Shown in pieces: positions 51,631-58,918 of a stretch of 58,918 nt of DNA; position 1 is the first letter of the stretch, and each line of letters begins with the position of its first letter. A program made the position numbers and the translations under genes. The notes under the pieces were generated by a model, which saw only the letters and a program-made list of their open reading frames with translations, did no database searches and was not told the origin of the DNA. Source of the stretch: DATADD01 sp046262355 (GTDB lineage: Bacteria > Actinomycetota > CADDZG01 > WHSQ01); assembly GCA_046262355.1 (NCBI GenBank), contig JBHEMX010000040.1:1-58918 (forward strand). Reading direction: 5' to 3'.

Positions 51631-52772
51631 CTCTGGCCTTCAACGAACTTGCGAGCGCGACCCATCAATCGAGAGCTCGCTCGACGAGCCCGAATCTGGC
51701 CGTAGGCGCCGCGCCCGATCCGTTTGAGCGTCAGCTCGGCACGCGCGAGGGGAAAGCGCCCCGTGGGGGGCACAAGCGTTAGACGCTCGAGAGTCTGCTC
51801 CTCATCCGCGAGACGATACTTGTACTCTTGTCGTCCCGGCCCCAGCTCGAAACGAGCGTCTCCGACGCTCCAAGCGTGTTCCAGGCTGGCAAGGAGCGTT
51901 TGCATCGCGGGCCGATACTGTGCCCAGCCCTCGTCAAAGCCACCGAGCCAATAGGATACATTGCCGCCCGCGCACACGAAGAGCTGCACGCTGACAGGCC
52001 GACCTTCGACCTCGATGGACCACACCCGCAACCGGTTGCCTGCGCTCAACTCCGCCCCGACCTCGAGCAACATCGCCTCGACCTTCGGAGTGAGTACGGC
52101 AGACCCACCGCGCGACGCCCAGCGAGCGTGATGAAGGCCGAAGAACGAAGTCAGAGCGCTCATCGTTTCGCTTCGTGAACATGCAAGCGTTGCGTGTCCG
52201 CCGTGCTGTTCCAAGCGCCGACGCCCCCGGCGCATGCCCTGTCGGAAGTTCTTGCTCTTGGAGTCGAGCCAGGCCTCGAAGCCTCCTCCGCTCAACGACA
52301 TGAATGGGACCCCTCGCTTCAGATCCCTGTGGATGAACGGCCGCCTCTTGCCGGGCCACGTGGCAACCATCTGAGACGACACCGACGAGCCTGCCCGGAT
52401 GCCATCGAAAGTGACAAGGTCGGGCGGGGGATCGGCCACCGACAGGGCCCAGCAAAGCGCCTGCACCGCCTCGCGACCAACATCTGGGCGCACGAGAGGC
52501 TCACGTTGCGGAGAGACGCCCAAACCGAGAAGACCGTAGCGCACGAGACCCTTGCTTCTGGTGGCGAAAAAGGGGGCGATCCCGACAACGTCGTCTCCGT
52601 CACGCGCTATCGCCACGCGAAGCATGGATCGCTCAGGCGCGACGTGACGCCACCACGGAAGCATCCATCCCGGCGCGCAGTAAGGGAGCCCCGACCCGGT
52701 GGCCAGAGCGTCCCAGCCGGCGCGCCACGGTTCAAGGTCGCCCGGGTCTTCGATGAGGTTGCCTGTGATCAC
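51627..52772 (-). CDS. Second CelD-type GNAT acyltransferase
   Basis: A 381-residue member of the same fold: LPYCAPGWMLPWWRHVA, SKNFRQGMRRGRRRLEQHGG, and VSVQLFVCAGGNVSYWLGGFDEGW with GPGRQEYKYRL. The GTG at 52772 overlaps the upstream GT2 stop as GTGA. The frame remains open far upstream but that part overlaps the GT2 gene and is not real. The two GNAT genes in tandem suggest two acylation steps or a heteromer. Confidence 0.78.
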   Translation of the reverse strand: MITGNLIEDPGDLEPWRAGWDALATGSGLPYCAPGWMLPWWRHVAPERSMLRVAIARDGDDVVGIAPFFATRSKGLVRYGLLGLGVSPQREPLVRPDVGREAVQALCWALSVADPPPDLVTFDGIRAGSSVSSQMVATWPGKRRPFIHRDLKRGVPFMSLSGGGFEAWLDSKSKNFRQGMRRGRRRLEQHGGHATLACSRSETMSALTSFFGLHHARWASRGGSAVLTPKVEAMLLEVGAELSAGNRLRVWSIEVEGRPVSVQLFVCAGGNVSYWLGGFDEGWAQYRPAMQTLLASLEHAWSVGDARFELGPGRQEYKYRLADEEQTLERLTLVPPTGRFPLARAELTLKRIGRGAYGQIRARRASSRLMGRARKFVEGQR

Positions 52773-53716
52773 GACGTTCCGGCGCGGCCCTCTGAAACGA
52801 GTCGCTCTTCCGTTGTTGTGCGCGCGAGGCGCCTGATCTCGCGCAAACCGTCGAGCAGTCCGAGGAGGTAAGCGGCGCGTCCCGTAGCCGCGCTCTTGGT
52901 GATCTCCAGCAACGTTGTTCCGATCATCGCCCACGCGAACGCGGCCCGGTATCGGGGTGTGCTCGGAAGGTTCTTGCCGAACAAGCGATACTCGTTCACT
53001 AGTTGCATGGCCACCAACCGACGAGCGTCGATGCGCGCACCCGGCGCCTTGCGGTGACTGAAGCGTGCATCCGGAGTGATCACGAGTCTGTACCTCCTGC
53101 TGACTCGGTAGGAGAAGTCGATGTCGTCTCGCAGGCACGGTCCGTCGAGGGATTCGTCGAAGCGGAACTCGTCGAGCACATGGCGGCGATATGCAGTGGC
53201 CCCCGTCCACAGCACCTCGCTCCCGATGGCGTGCTCCGGATCGACCGGGATAGTGTGGTGACCTGATGGAAGCATCCGTCCCGGCGCCGACTTCGTGCGG
53301 CGTGTCAAGAGGAAGAAGGCCTTGAACGCTCGGACCGGCCACGCTCGGCAACCGTTGTCGTTCATCGTCGCCTGAACGCCACCGATACCGCAGTCTCCGG
53401 AACTGAAGGTTTGCAGCATGGCAGCGTGGAAATTGGGGTCGAGCTCGGCATCGTCGTCGACGAAGAAGACCGGATCACCGCTGCTCGCCGCGACTCCCAG
53501 GTTTCGCTGCCGCGTGAGCCAGGGTTCGGCTCGGAGCTGCACGAGCTCCGTGATCCCTCCAGCACCGAGCATTTGGGCCCCGATATCCACCTCCTCGTCG
53601 CTGGAGTCGACGATGACGATCTCGTCCGGTGGCACCGTTTGCCCCAGGACGCTGCGCAGACAGCGGTGCAATTCCTTGGGCCGGTTGTAGGTGGCGATGA
53701 CGAAGCTCGATCCCAT
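52769..53716 (-). CDS. GT2-family glycosyltransferase
   Basis: A 315-residue paralog of the GT2 half of the fusion at 29858: SSFVIATYNRPKELHRCL, VFFVDDDAELDPNFHAAML, PSGHHTIPVDP and DDIDFSYRVSRRYRLVITP. It lacks the sulfotransferase. The ATG at 53716 overlaps the flippase stop as TGATG, just like the fusion protein and its flippase. It ends after the GT2 domain with a short helical and basic tail. Confidence 0.87.
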   Translation of the reverse strand: MGSSFVIATYNRPKELHRCLRSVLGQTVPPDEIVIVDSSDEEVDIGAQMLGAGGITELVQLRAEPWLTRQRNLGVAASSGDPVFFVDDDAELDPNFHAAMLQTFSSGDCGIGGVQATMNDNGCRAWPVRAFKAFFLLTRRTKSAPGRMLPSGHHTIPVDPEHAIGSEVLWTGATAYRRHVLDEFRFDESLDGPCLRDDIDFSYRVSRRYRLVITPDARFSHRKAPGARIDARRLVAMQLVNEYRLFGKNLPSTPRYRAAFAWAMIGTTLLEITKSAATGRAAYLLGLLDGLREIRRLARTTTEERLVSEGRAGTS

Positions 53717-55143
53717 CAGGCGGTCCTCGGTCGGAAACGACGTGCCACGGCGGCGAGCACGAGGCGATCGTCGGCGTCCACGCCAAGCCACAGAACCGCT
53801 CCCATGTAGGCGAGCGCGATCGTCCCCGCCCCCGCCACGAGTTCCGTGATACCTGTCGTAAAAACGCTCATTCCCAAGGCCGCAGCCACCGCCACGAGGG
53901 CGGCGGCGGCTCCCTTCGCAAGGCCAAGCGTGAAGGGCGACATGCGTAGCACCAACCAGACCTGCACGAGTCTGACCGAGTTCATAGCGACGATCTCGAG
54001 CGTCCACGCGAACGCCGCTCCTGTGACTCCGTAGCGCGGGATCAACCACAAGTTAAGCCCGACGTTCATGATCACCGACACGACGTTGGTGAGCATGACC
54101 AAGGTCGCGTGACCGGACATCAACAGCATGAAGCCGCAGGGTCCCGTCGCGGCATTGAACATCTGTGCGCAGGCGAGAACCACGGTGATCCCCGCTGCGG
54201 CCGCGAAACCTGGTCCAAAGATGGACAGTAGCTGCTCAGGGAAAAGGATGAGCAACAGGAATCCCGGCAGGCCGAGCCGGACGATCCAGCTCGTCACCAG
54301 GGCGTAGCTACGTTGGAGTTCCTCTAGATGACCGCGGCGATAGAGGTCGGCGATGCGTGGAGCGAAGGAAGTCGCGACCGGCCCTGCAACAAGCGTCGCA
54401 AGCAACGTCACTCGGGTTGCGACCACGTATATGCCGACTGCGCTCGATGGCCTGAAGATCCCCAGGATGATCGCGTCCGCCCATAACACCGCGTTATCGG
54501 CGAGCGATGACATCCACGTCTTGCCGGAGAAGGACAGCAGCTCACGTACAGAGTAGCGGGCGGCCGGCTGCTCGCCTCCCAATATCTTCTTTAGCGTGAT
54601 ACCGGCGAGGATCGCTGCCAGGCAATTGGTAACGAGTATGGCCAGCACTGCACCCTCCAAGCCTGCGCCGAACCCCAACAGGATGCCGGTGAGCACGATC
54701 CGCATCGAGGATTCGAAGAAGAAGTTGATGAGCACGTATGACCTCATCGTCTTGAAGCCGCGCGTCGCCGCGAGAGCGGCATCGGTGAAGACGGTCGCCG
54801 GCAAAGCGAGGGCAATGATTCGCAACGAAGCACTCAGAGCGGGCGCGTCGAAGACCGAATGCGACAACCAGGGGGCGGACGCAAAGAGGACGATCGCAAC
54901 GACCCCGGCGCTGCCGGTCGAAAAAGCAAGCCCGAGCCGAACGGTGCCGAGCAGAGCGCCTGCGTCCTGGTCGGCTCTGTGAACGGCGACGAAGCGGGTG
55001 AGCGACTGAATGAAGCCGCCCGATGCGAGCAGGCTCAAGAAAGCGAGGAAAGCAAAGGCTTGATAGTAGAGACCTGCTTCCGACGGCCCCAGGAGACGCG
55101 CGATGAGAAAGGTGATGCCGAAACGGATCAAGTGGTTGAACAA
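53716..55143 (-). CDS. Wzx-type flippase, N-terminus uncertain
   Basis: A flippase with about 14 helices, closely related to that at 31774 (QSLTRFVAVHRAD, LPATVFTDAALAATRGFKTMRSY, GPCGFMLLMSGHATLVM). The marked start TTG 55143 is probably too short. Homology to the paralog continues upstream in the same frame (SSELVGIARGGSLNLAGALF, about 55144-55203). No ATG or GTG is available there before the stop at 55302-55300. Another frame from about 55310 to 55222 also looks coding. A frameshift near 55225-55240 may therefore separate the true start from the body. It precedes the GT2 gene in a TGATG overlap. Confidence 0.78.
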   Translation of the reverse strand: MFNHLIRFGITFLIARLLGPSEAGLYYQAFAFLAFLSLLASGGFIQSLTRFVAVHRADQDAGALLGTVRLGLAFSTGSAGVVAIVLFASAPWLSHSVFDAPALSASLRIIALALPATVFTDAALAATRGFKTMRSYVLINFFFESSMRIVLTGILLGFGAGLEGAVLAILVTNCLAAILAGITLKKILGGEQPAARYSVRELLSFSGKTWMSSLADNAVLWADAIILGIFRPSSAVGIYVVATRVTLLATLVAGPVATSFAPRIADLYRRGHLEELQRSYALVTSWIVRLGLPGFLLLILFPEQLLSIFGPGFAAAAGITVVLACAQMFNAATGPCGFMLLMSGHATLVMLTNVVSVIMNVGLNLWLIPRYGVTGAAFAWTLEIVAMNSVRLVQVWLVLRMSPFTLGLAKGAAAALVAVAAALGMSVFTTGITELVAGAGTIALAYMGAVLWLGVDADDRLVLAAVARRFRPRTA

Positions 55144-55302
55144 CGCGCCGGCAAGGTTGAGGCTCCCTCCACGGGCTATGCCGACGAGCTCCGAGCTCTC
55201 CCCTCCAGGGTTGGGCTTCAGGACGGAGCCCTCATGACATGTTCCGCCGAAGAGAACGGTGCGTCGAAGGGCTGGGCCTCGAAGCCGCTGGTGTCGTAGT
55301 CA

Positions 55303-55709
55303 TGTTCGATGACTGCTTAGCACCGCCCGCCCGGAACGCTGCCGCTGCGTCCTATCCCCTCTATAGCATCTCGGTCCGCCTGCCGTCTATCTAGAGGCAC
55401 GATTCTAGCCGAGTCGAGGACATGCCGAACCACGCAACCCGTTCGGGGATGAAATACAAGGTGGATACATGTCTGGAGCGAGGTTGCTTCCCTGAGGACC
55501 TTCGCCAAACAGAGCCAAGCTTCCAGACGACCTCACCGTCGTCTCGCTCGAAGGTTTTTCTTCCAGCGAGCACTTAACAGCGCTCGCCGCGCTGCCGATA
55601 GACTCCTCGAGAGAGAAGCTCCCCAAGGGCAAACTCGCCGTGAGGCGGGGGCGCAAAGCCAGGGGCCTCCGAAGCGGAGGTCGCCCAGCCGACGAAGGAG
55701 GAGAGACAC
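55303..55709. other. Gene-free region before the glycosidase-like gene
   Basis: About 400 bases between the flippase N-terminal region and the gene at 55710. Only short overlapping frames are visible and none has family features. GGAGGAGAGACAC directly upstream of 55710 is the ribosome-binding site of the next gene. No repeat, RNA gene or insertion was recognised. Confidence 0.45.
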
Positions 55710-56759
55710 ATGCCTCGAAGATCGATCGTGGCCGTTTCGCTGGCCGTGCTGTTCCCAATGCTACTGGGAACCGTGGCCGCTCTGGCAGGCGGGCTGCAAG
55801 CCCGTACGGATACCAAGCGCCTCGTCAGGACCAACCAGGGCAAGTCGGTCGAGAGGCGGCCGTCGGAATCCAGAAAGGGAAAAGTCGCGGTTTCGGCAGA
55901 GGTCCAAACTGAGCCCGCCGTGGAGGCCCCGGAGGAGCCCGCCGTGGAGGCTCCGGAGGAGTCTTCCCTCGATACATCTTCATCTTCGGGCGTCAAGAGC
56001 TACGTGTTTGTCAACTCCAAGGAACTGGCAACCGTTGCACCAAGCACGTCGGTAGCCATAGTCAAGGGGCGCTTGCCGAGCAAAGACTTCCGGCAGACGA
56101 ACGAGATGACGTCCTTCCTAACCAGCCTCGTCAACTACGAGCAGTCCGCCGCTCTGAACGACACCGAGGCGGCCTTCGCGGAGTCGATGGGATACCTGGC
56201 GAAGACGTGCTCGGGCGACGTGATCCACCCGAGGAATATTCCCCAGGTAACGCTCATGAACCTAGCGAACCCCGAGGCGGTGGCATGGCGGGCGGCCATG
56301 GTCTCGGATGAGACCGCGACCGGCTACGACCAGACCTATCTCGACACGCTCGGGGCTTTCTACCCCGACAGCTTTTACACCGGCCACCCGTGTGTCGACG
56401 GGGTTCCGGTAACGAACACTCAGTGGCGTGACGGATCCGTCGCACTCATCAGCGCGGTGCGCGATCTCACCGGCAAGCCGGTGATCGCCAACGGTCGGGC
56501 GCTCGGAGCATCCGGGGGCTACTTCAAGAACCAGGCCGACGCGGACATGCTCATCACCGCCGCAGACGGCATCCAGATCGAGCAGTTCGCCCGTAGCACC
56601 ACGCCTGAGAGGCTCGCGCAGGACGTCGCTTACCTTCAGGTGCTTGCGGCGAAGGGCAAGACCGCTTACGCCAAGTGCAAGTCGACGCTGGCCATCTGCG
56701 AGGCAACCTTCGCCGGCGGGGCCGGCCCGGACGCGTATCTAGCGGCGCCGGACGGGTAA
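55710..56759 (+). CDS. Secreted glycosidase-like protein (GHL15/PF14885-like)
   Basis: A 349-residue protein. A signal peptide (IVAVSLAVLFPMLLGTVAALAGG) is followed by a polar spacer with a tandem PAVEAPEE pair (from about residue 69). The C-terminal two-thirds resembles the hypothetical glycoside hydrolase family GHL15: LMNLANPEAVAWRAAMVSDE, YDQTYLDTLGAFYPDSFYTG, WRDGSVALISAVRDLTGKPVIAN, and DGIQIEQFARSTTPERL. It may cleave or remodel the glycan made by the flanking loci. ATG 55710 has a GGAGGAG ribosome-binding site. Confidence 0.62.
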   Translation: MPRRSIVAVSLAVLFPMLLGTVAALAGGLQARTDTKRLVRTNQGKSVERRPSESRKGKVAVSAEVQTEPAVEAPEEPAVEAPEESSLDTSSSSGVKSYVFVNSKELATVAPSTSVAIVKGRLPSKDFRQTNEMTSFLTSLVNYEQSAALNDTEAAFAESMGYLAKTCSGDVIHPRNIPQVTLMNLANPEAVAWRAAMVSDETATGYDQTYLDTLGAFYPDSFYTGHPCVDGVPVTNTQWRDGSVALISAVRDLTGKPVIANGRALGASGGYFKNQADADMLITAADGIQIEQFARSTTPERLAQDVAYLQVLAAKGKTAYAKCKSTLAICEATFAGGAGPDAYLAAPDG

Positions 56760-56791
56760 GCGCCCAAGGGGCGCTCCCGACCAGAGGCGCC

Positions 56792-58056
56792 TTACAGGTC
56801 ACCTCCGGCCGTGTCCGCCGGCGCGAGTCCAACCTCAGCGGCCCCATCGTCCTCTGCCGACACCGGAAAAGGCAGGGCGACGGGGTCGGCGTCGGCGCGA
56901 CTACGCCTGTGCTCGTCGAAGCGGTCCAGCCCCAGACCGGTCACGTCGACGACGCCGGTCTCTCCTCGGAGCGCCAGGTCGGCCGCGGCGCGCGCCAATG
57001 CGGGGCCCCACATCATCCCGTGCCCCCCGGCGGACGCGATCGTCACTCCCTCGATGCGCTCGCCGGCCGGTGTCGTCGCCGGCCCCACGATCGGGAGATG
57101 GTCCGGCGTGAAGTCGATGGTGGCCGCCCACACCTTGCGCAACCCGAGCCCGGCCATCGCCAGGACCAACCGAGCGAGCCGCTTGCGCATCTTCTTGAGA
57201 TAAGGCCAGTCGATCTCGCGCGCCAAGCCGGGCCGCTCCGCCGGGTTGCTCATGCCGAACAACAAGCCGCCCTCCTCGAGGCGCCAGTAGAGACCGGCGC
57301 CGACGTCGAAGACCATGGGGAGGCGCTCGACGTCGAAGGCTGGATGGGGTTCGGTCACCGCGACCTGATGACGGGCGCCGCCCACGGGCACGCTCAGATC
57401 GAGCAGGCGCCCCACCGCCCGCAGGCTCGGCCCCCCGGTCACGATCACACGCTCCGTGTCGATCACACCGAGCGGCGTCTCCACGCCGGTGACGCGCCTC
57501 TGTCCCGCGCGCACGGTCGTACGGAAGCCGGTGCAGGCCGTGCGCTCGCGCAGCTCGACGCCGGCCCGCTGCATGGCCAGTGAATACGCCCGCACGTTTC
57601 GCGGCGGGTCGATGGCCCCGTCCGTGCCGATGTAGCTGCCGCCCCGGTGCCCGGCATCGGCGAGGACACCCGTCGCGGCAACGGCCTCGGCGGGCTCCAG
57701 CCACGTGACGTCGAGGCCCAGTCCTCGCTGCATGGCGATCCGCTCGCGCGCCTGGCGAACGTCCGCGCGGGTGATCGCGAGCAGCAGATAGCCGAGCTCG
57801 CGGAACCCGGAGTCCGTCCCCAGCAACGACGACTGCCGGTTGTAGAAATCGATCGACCAGCGCCCCAGACGAACGGTCGCGTCCGTGCCCCCCCCTGGGC
57901 GCGCACGATGCCCGCGGCGCGGGAGCTGGCGCCGTGCCCGGCGACGTCCTTCTCGAGCACGACGACTCTCCCGGCCCCCTGAGACGCGGCGAAATAGGAC
58001 GCCCACCCGCCGATCGTGCCCGCGCCGATCACGACGAGATCCGCGCTCTCGGGCAT
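56792..58056 (-). pseudogene. FAD-dependent oxidoreductase (sarcosine oxidase beta/DAO type), frameshift at a poly-C run
   Basis: The N-terminus (MPESADLVVIGAGTIGG, then GHGASSRAAGIVRAQGG) reads from ATG 58056 in one frame. The body (ATVRLGRWSIDFYNRQSSLL through IASAGGHGMMWGPALARAA) reads in another. The join falls at a run of eight C at 57888-57895. One base more or fewer there restores a complete enzyme of about 420 residues. A homopolymer sequencing error is the simplest explanation; a real frameshift is possible. It converges with the glycosidase-like gene. Confidence 0.82.
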
Positions 58057-58310
58057 CCTCGGTCCTCCTCCGGGCGATCCGCCGCGCCTCGGCTCGCGCA
58101 CGACGGGAGCAGGCTAGCACCGGCCCCAGGATGGTCCGGAGGTGCTCGAGGGGTGGCGGGCCCCCACTCTCGGCGCAGCGCGCGGAACAACCTCCAACCG
58201 CCACGCGCAAGCCACCTACGCCGGCATGCCGGGCATGCGGCCCAGGCCCCCCTTGCGGCCGCGGGCACCGCAGAGTGACGGTCTGGTGTAGTAGGGGCTG
58301 GGACCAGTCC

Positions 58311-58721
58311 GTGGAGGGCCGACCACTGGACGACAGTGAGCTAGTCGAGCGAGCGCAACGTGGCGACGTCGACGCATACGAGGAGCTCGTGAGGAGATAC
58401 CAGGGCATCGCCCATCGAACCGCATACCTCGTTACGGGTCGAGCCGCCGAGGCCGAGGACGCGGCGCAGGTCGCCTTCACCAAGGCGTACTACGCGCTGG
58501 GCCGCTTCCGGGCCGGCGCGCCGTTCCGTCCGTGGTTGCTTCAGATCGTCGCCAACGAAGCTCGCAACCAGAGGAGGTCTGCGGGCCGGCGCCCCGGGCT
58601 CGAGCTCCGCCTCGCCGAGGACCGCCCCCGGGTAGATGCCGCCCCATCTCCCGAGGCGGCGGTCCTCGCGAGCGAGCCCCGGCAGGAGCTCGTCGCGGCG
58701 TTCAACAAGCTGCGACCGCTA
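58311..58721 (+). pseudogene. ECF sigma factor truncated by an IS630 insertion
   Basis: The sigma-70 region 2 is intact: LDDSELVERAQRGDVDAYEELV, then GRAAEAEDAAQVAFTKAYYALGRF and WLLQIVANEARNQRR. After EPRQELVAAFNKLRPL the sequence enters the insertion element, so the region 4 DNA-binding part is missing from the window. GTG 58311 is the probable start. The rest of the gene may lie beyond the element to the right. The TA target at 58720-58721 fits IS630 insertion. Confidence 0.82.
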
Positions 58722-58918
58722 GTGTCCTGTAACAGGAGTTCCTTGACTATTCATAGCGGGTGGGAGACAATGACGGAATGGCGAACCGTGCCACGTCTGT
58801 CGCACTGGCTCCGGGAGATGCACAAGAGTTGGCAGCACGTGCACGGTCAAAGGCTTTGTCGGCGCGTGAGGTCGAGCGAGCTCGCATAGTGCTGCTCGCG
58901 GCCCAGGGATTGCCCGCT
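58722..58918 (+). mobile_element. IS630-family element, left end (runs off the window)
   Basis: Starts directly after a TA dinucleotide with GTGTCCTGTAACAGGAG, which contains the perfect palindrome TCCTGT-A-ACAGGA (58725-58737). It carries the N-terminus of an IS630-type transposase. The right end is outside the window, so the duplication of TA cannot be checked. Confidence 0.75.
58776..58918 (+). CDS. IS630-family transposase, N-terminal part
   Basis: From ATG 58776 the frame reads MANRATSVALAP, then LAARARSKALSAREVERARI and VLLAAQGLPA. That is the typical helix-turn-helix start of IS630 transposases (usually 340-380 residues). Only 47 codons fit before the window ends. The catalytic DDE domain is not included. 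Confidence 0.8.

Noticed and set aside
1..58918. CRISPR array, tRNA or rRNA genes
   Set aside because: No regularly spaced repeats, no cloverleaf-like segments and no rRNA-like stretches were recognised by eye. A tRNA scan could not be run.

Overview
The window is high-GC DNA with actinobacterial traits: frequent GTG and TTG starts, strongly GC-biased third codon positions, several genes with a -10-like hexamer only 6-8 bases before the start codon (leaderless style), a membrane PknB-type kinase and a DUF4012 protein. An uncultured or environmental Actinomycetota is the best guess. This is inference from gene content; no rRNA or other marker gene is present.

Layout. Positions 1-1452 hold two nested IS256-family elements, the second with a frameshifted transposase. 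1515-2981 is an O-antigen polymerase/ligase-like membrane protein. 3035-6435 (minus) is a compact set: a PF14907-type nucleotidyltransferase, a Tat-exported protein with ten cysteines, an HprK-like P-loop protein, an unknown protein and a PqqD-like protein. 6508-8226 is a Wzz/BY-kinase, facing a DUF4012 protein and two secreted proteins. 12536-23103 is mixed: a MazEF-type pair, GalE-like epimerase, class V aminotransferase, EamA transporter (frameshifted), UDP-glucose dehydrogenase, Ser/Thr kinase, HTH/nucleotidyltransferase pair, thermonuclease and a decayed secreted-protein gene. 23259-29773 holds a GT2, a sulfotransferase, a second O-antigen ligase-like protein, a two-component pair and a VanZ-like protein.

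29858-47876 is a long minus-strand surface-polysaccharide locus. In transcription order it contains an LhgO-like oxidase, RmlC, an epimerase, RmlD, three alkaline-phosphatase-superfamily proteins, an initiating sugar-phosphate transferase, a GT2, a Wzz-like/alkaline-phosphatase-superfamily fusion, a GT4, a flippase and a GT2-sulfotransferase fusion. Almost every junction is a stop/start overlap (TGATG, GTGA or similar), which suggests coupled translation. RmlA (48005) and a lysyl-oxidase-like protein follow on the plus strand. 49808-55143 (minus) is a second module: deacetylase, two FemAB/CelD-type GNAT proteins, GT2 and flippase. The flippase-GT2 pair is a paralog of the one at 29858-33369. 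The window ends with a GHL15-like secreted glycosidase, a frameshifted FAD oxidoreductase and an ECF sigma gene cut by an IS630-family element.

Together the genes predict a rhamnose- and probably uronate-containing surface polysaccharide made by a Wzx/Wzy-type route and modified by sulfation and perhaps by cleavage or transfer of phospho-groups. The most unusual parts are the four alkaline-phosphatase-superfamily proteins (one fused to a Wzz-like module), the glycosyltransferase-sulfotransferase fusion, and the HprK/PqqD/nucleotidyltransferase/Cys-rich Tat protein set. Several genes are broken by in-frame stops or single-base frameshifts. Some of these may be sequence errors, so they are flagged individually.
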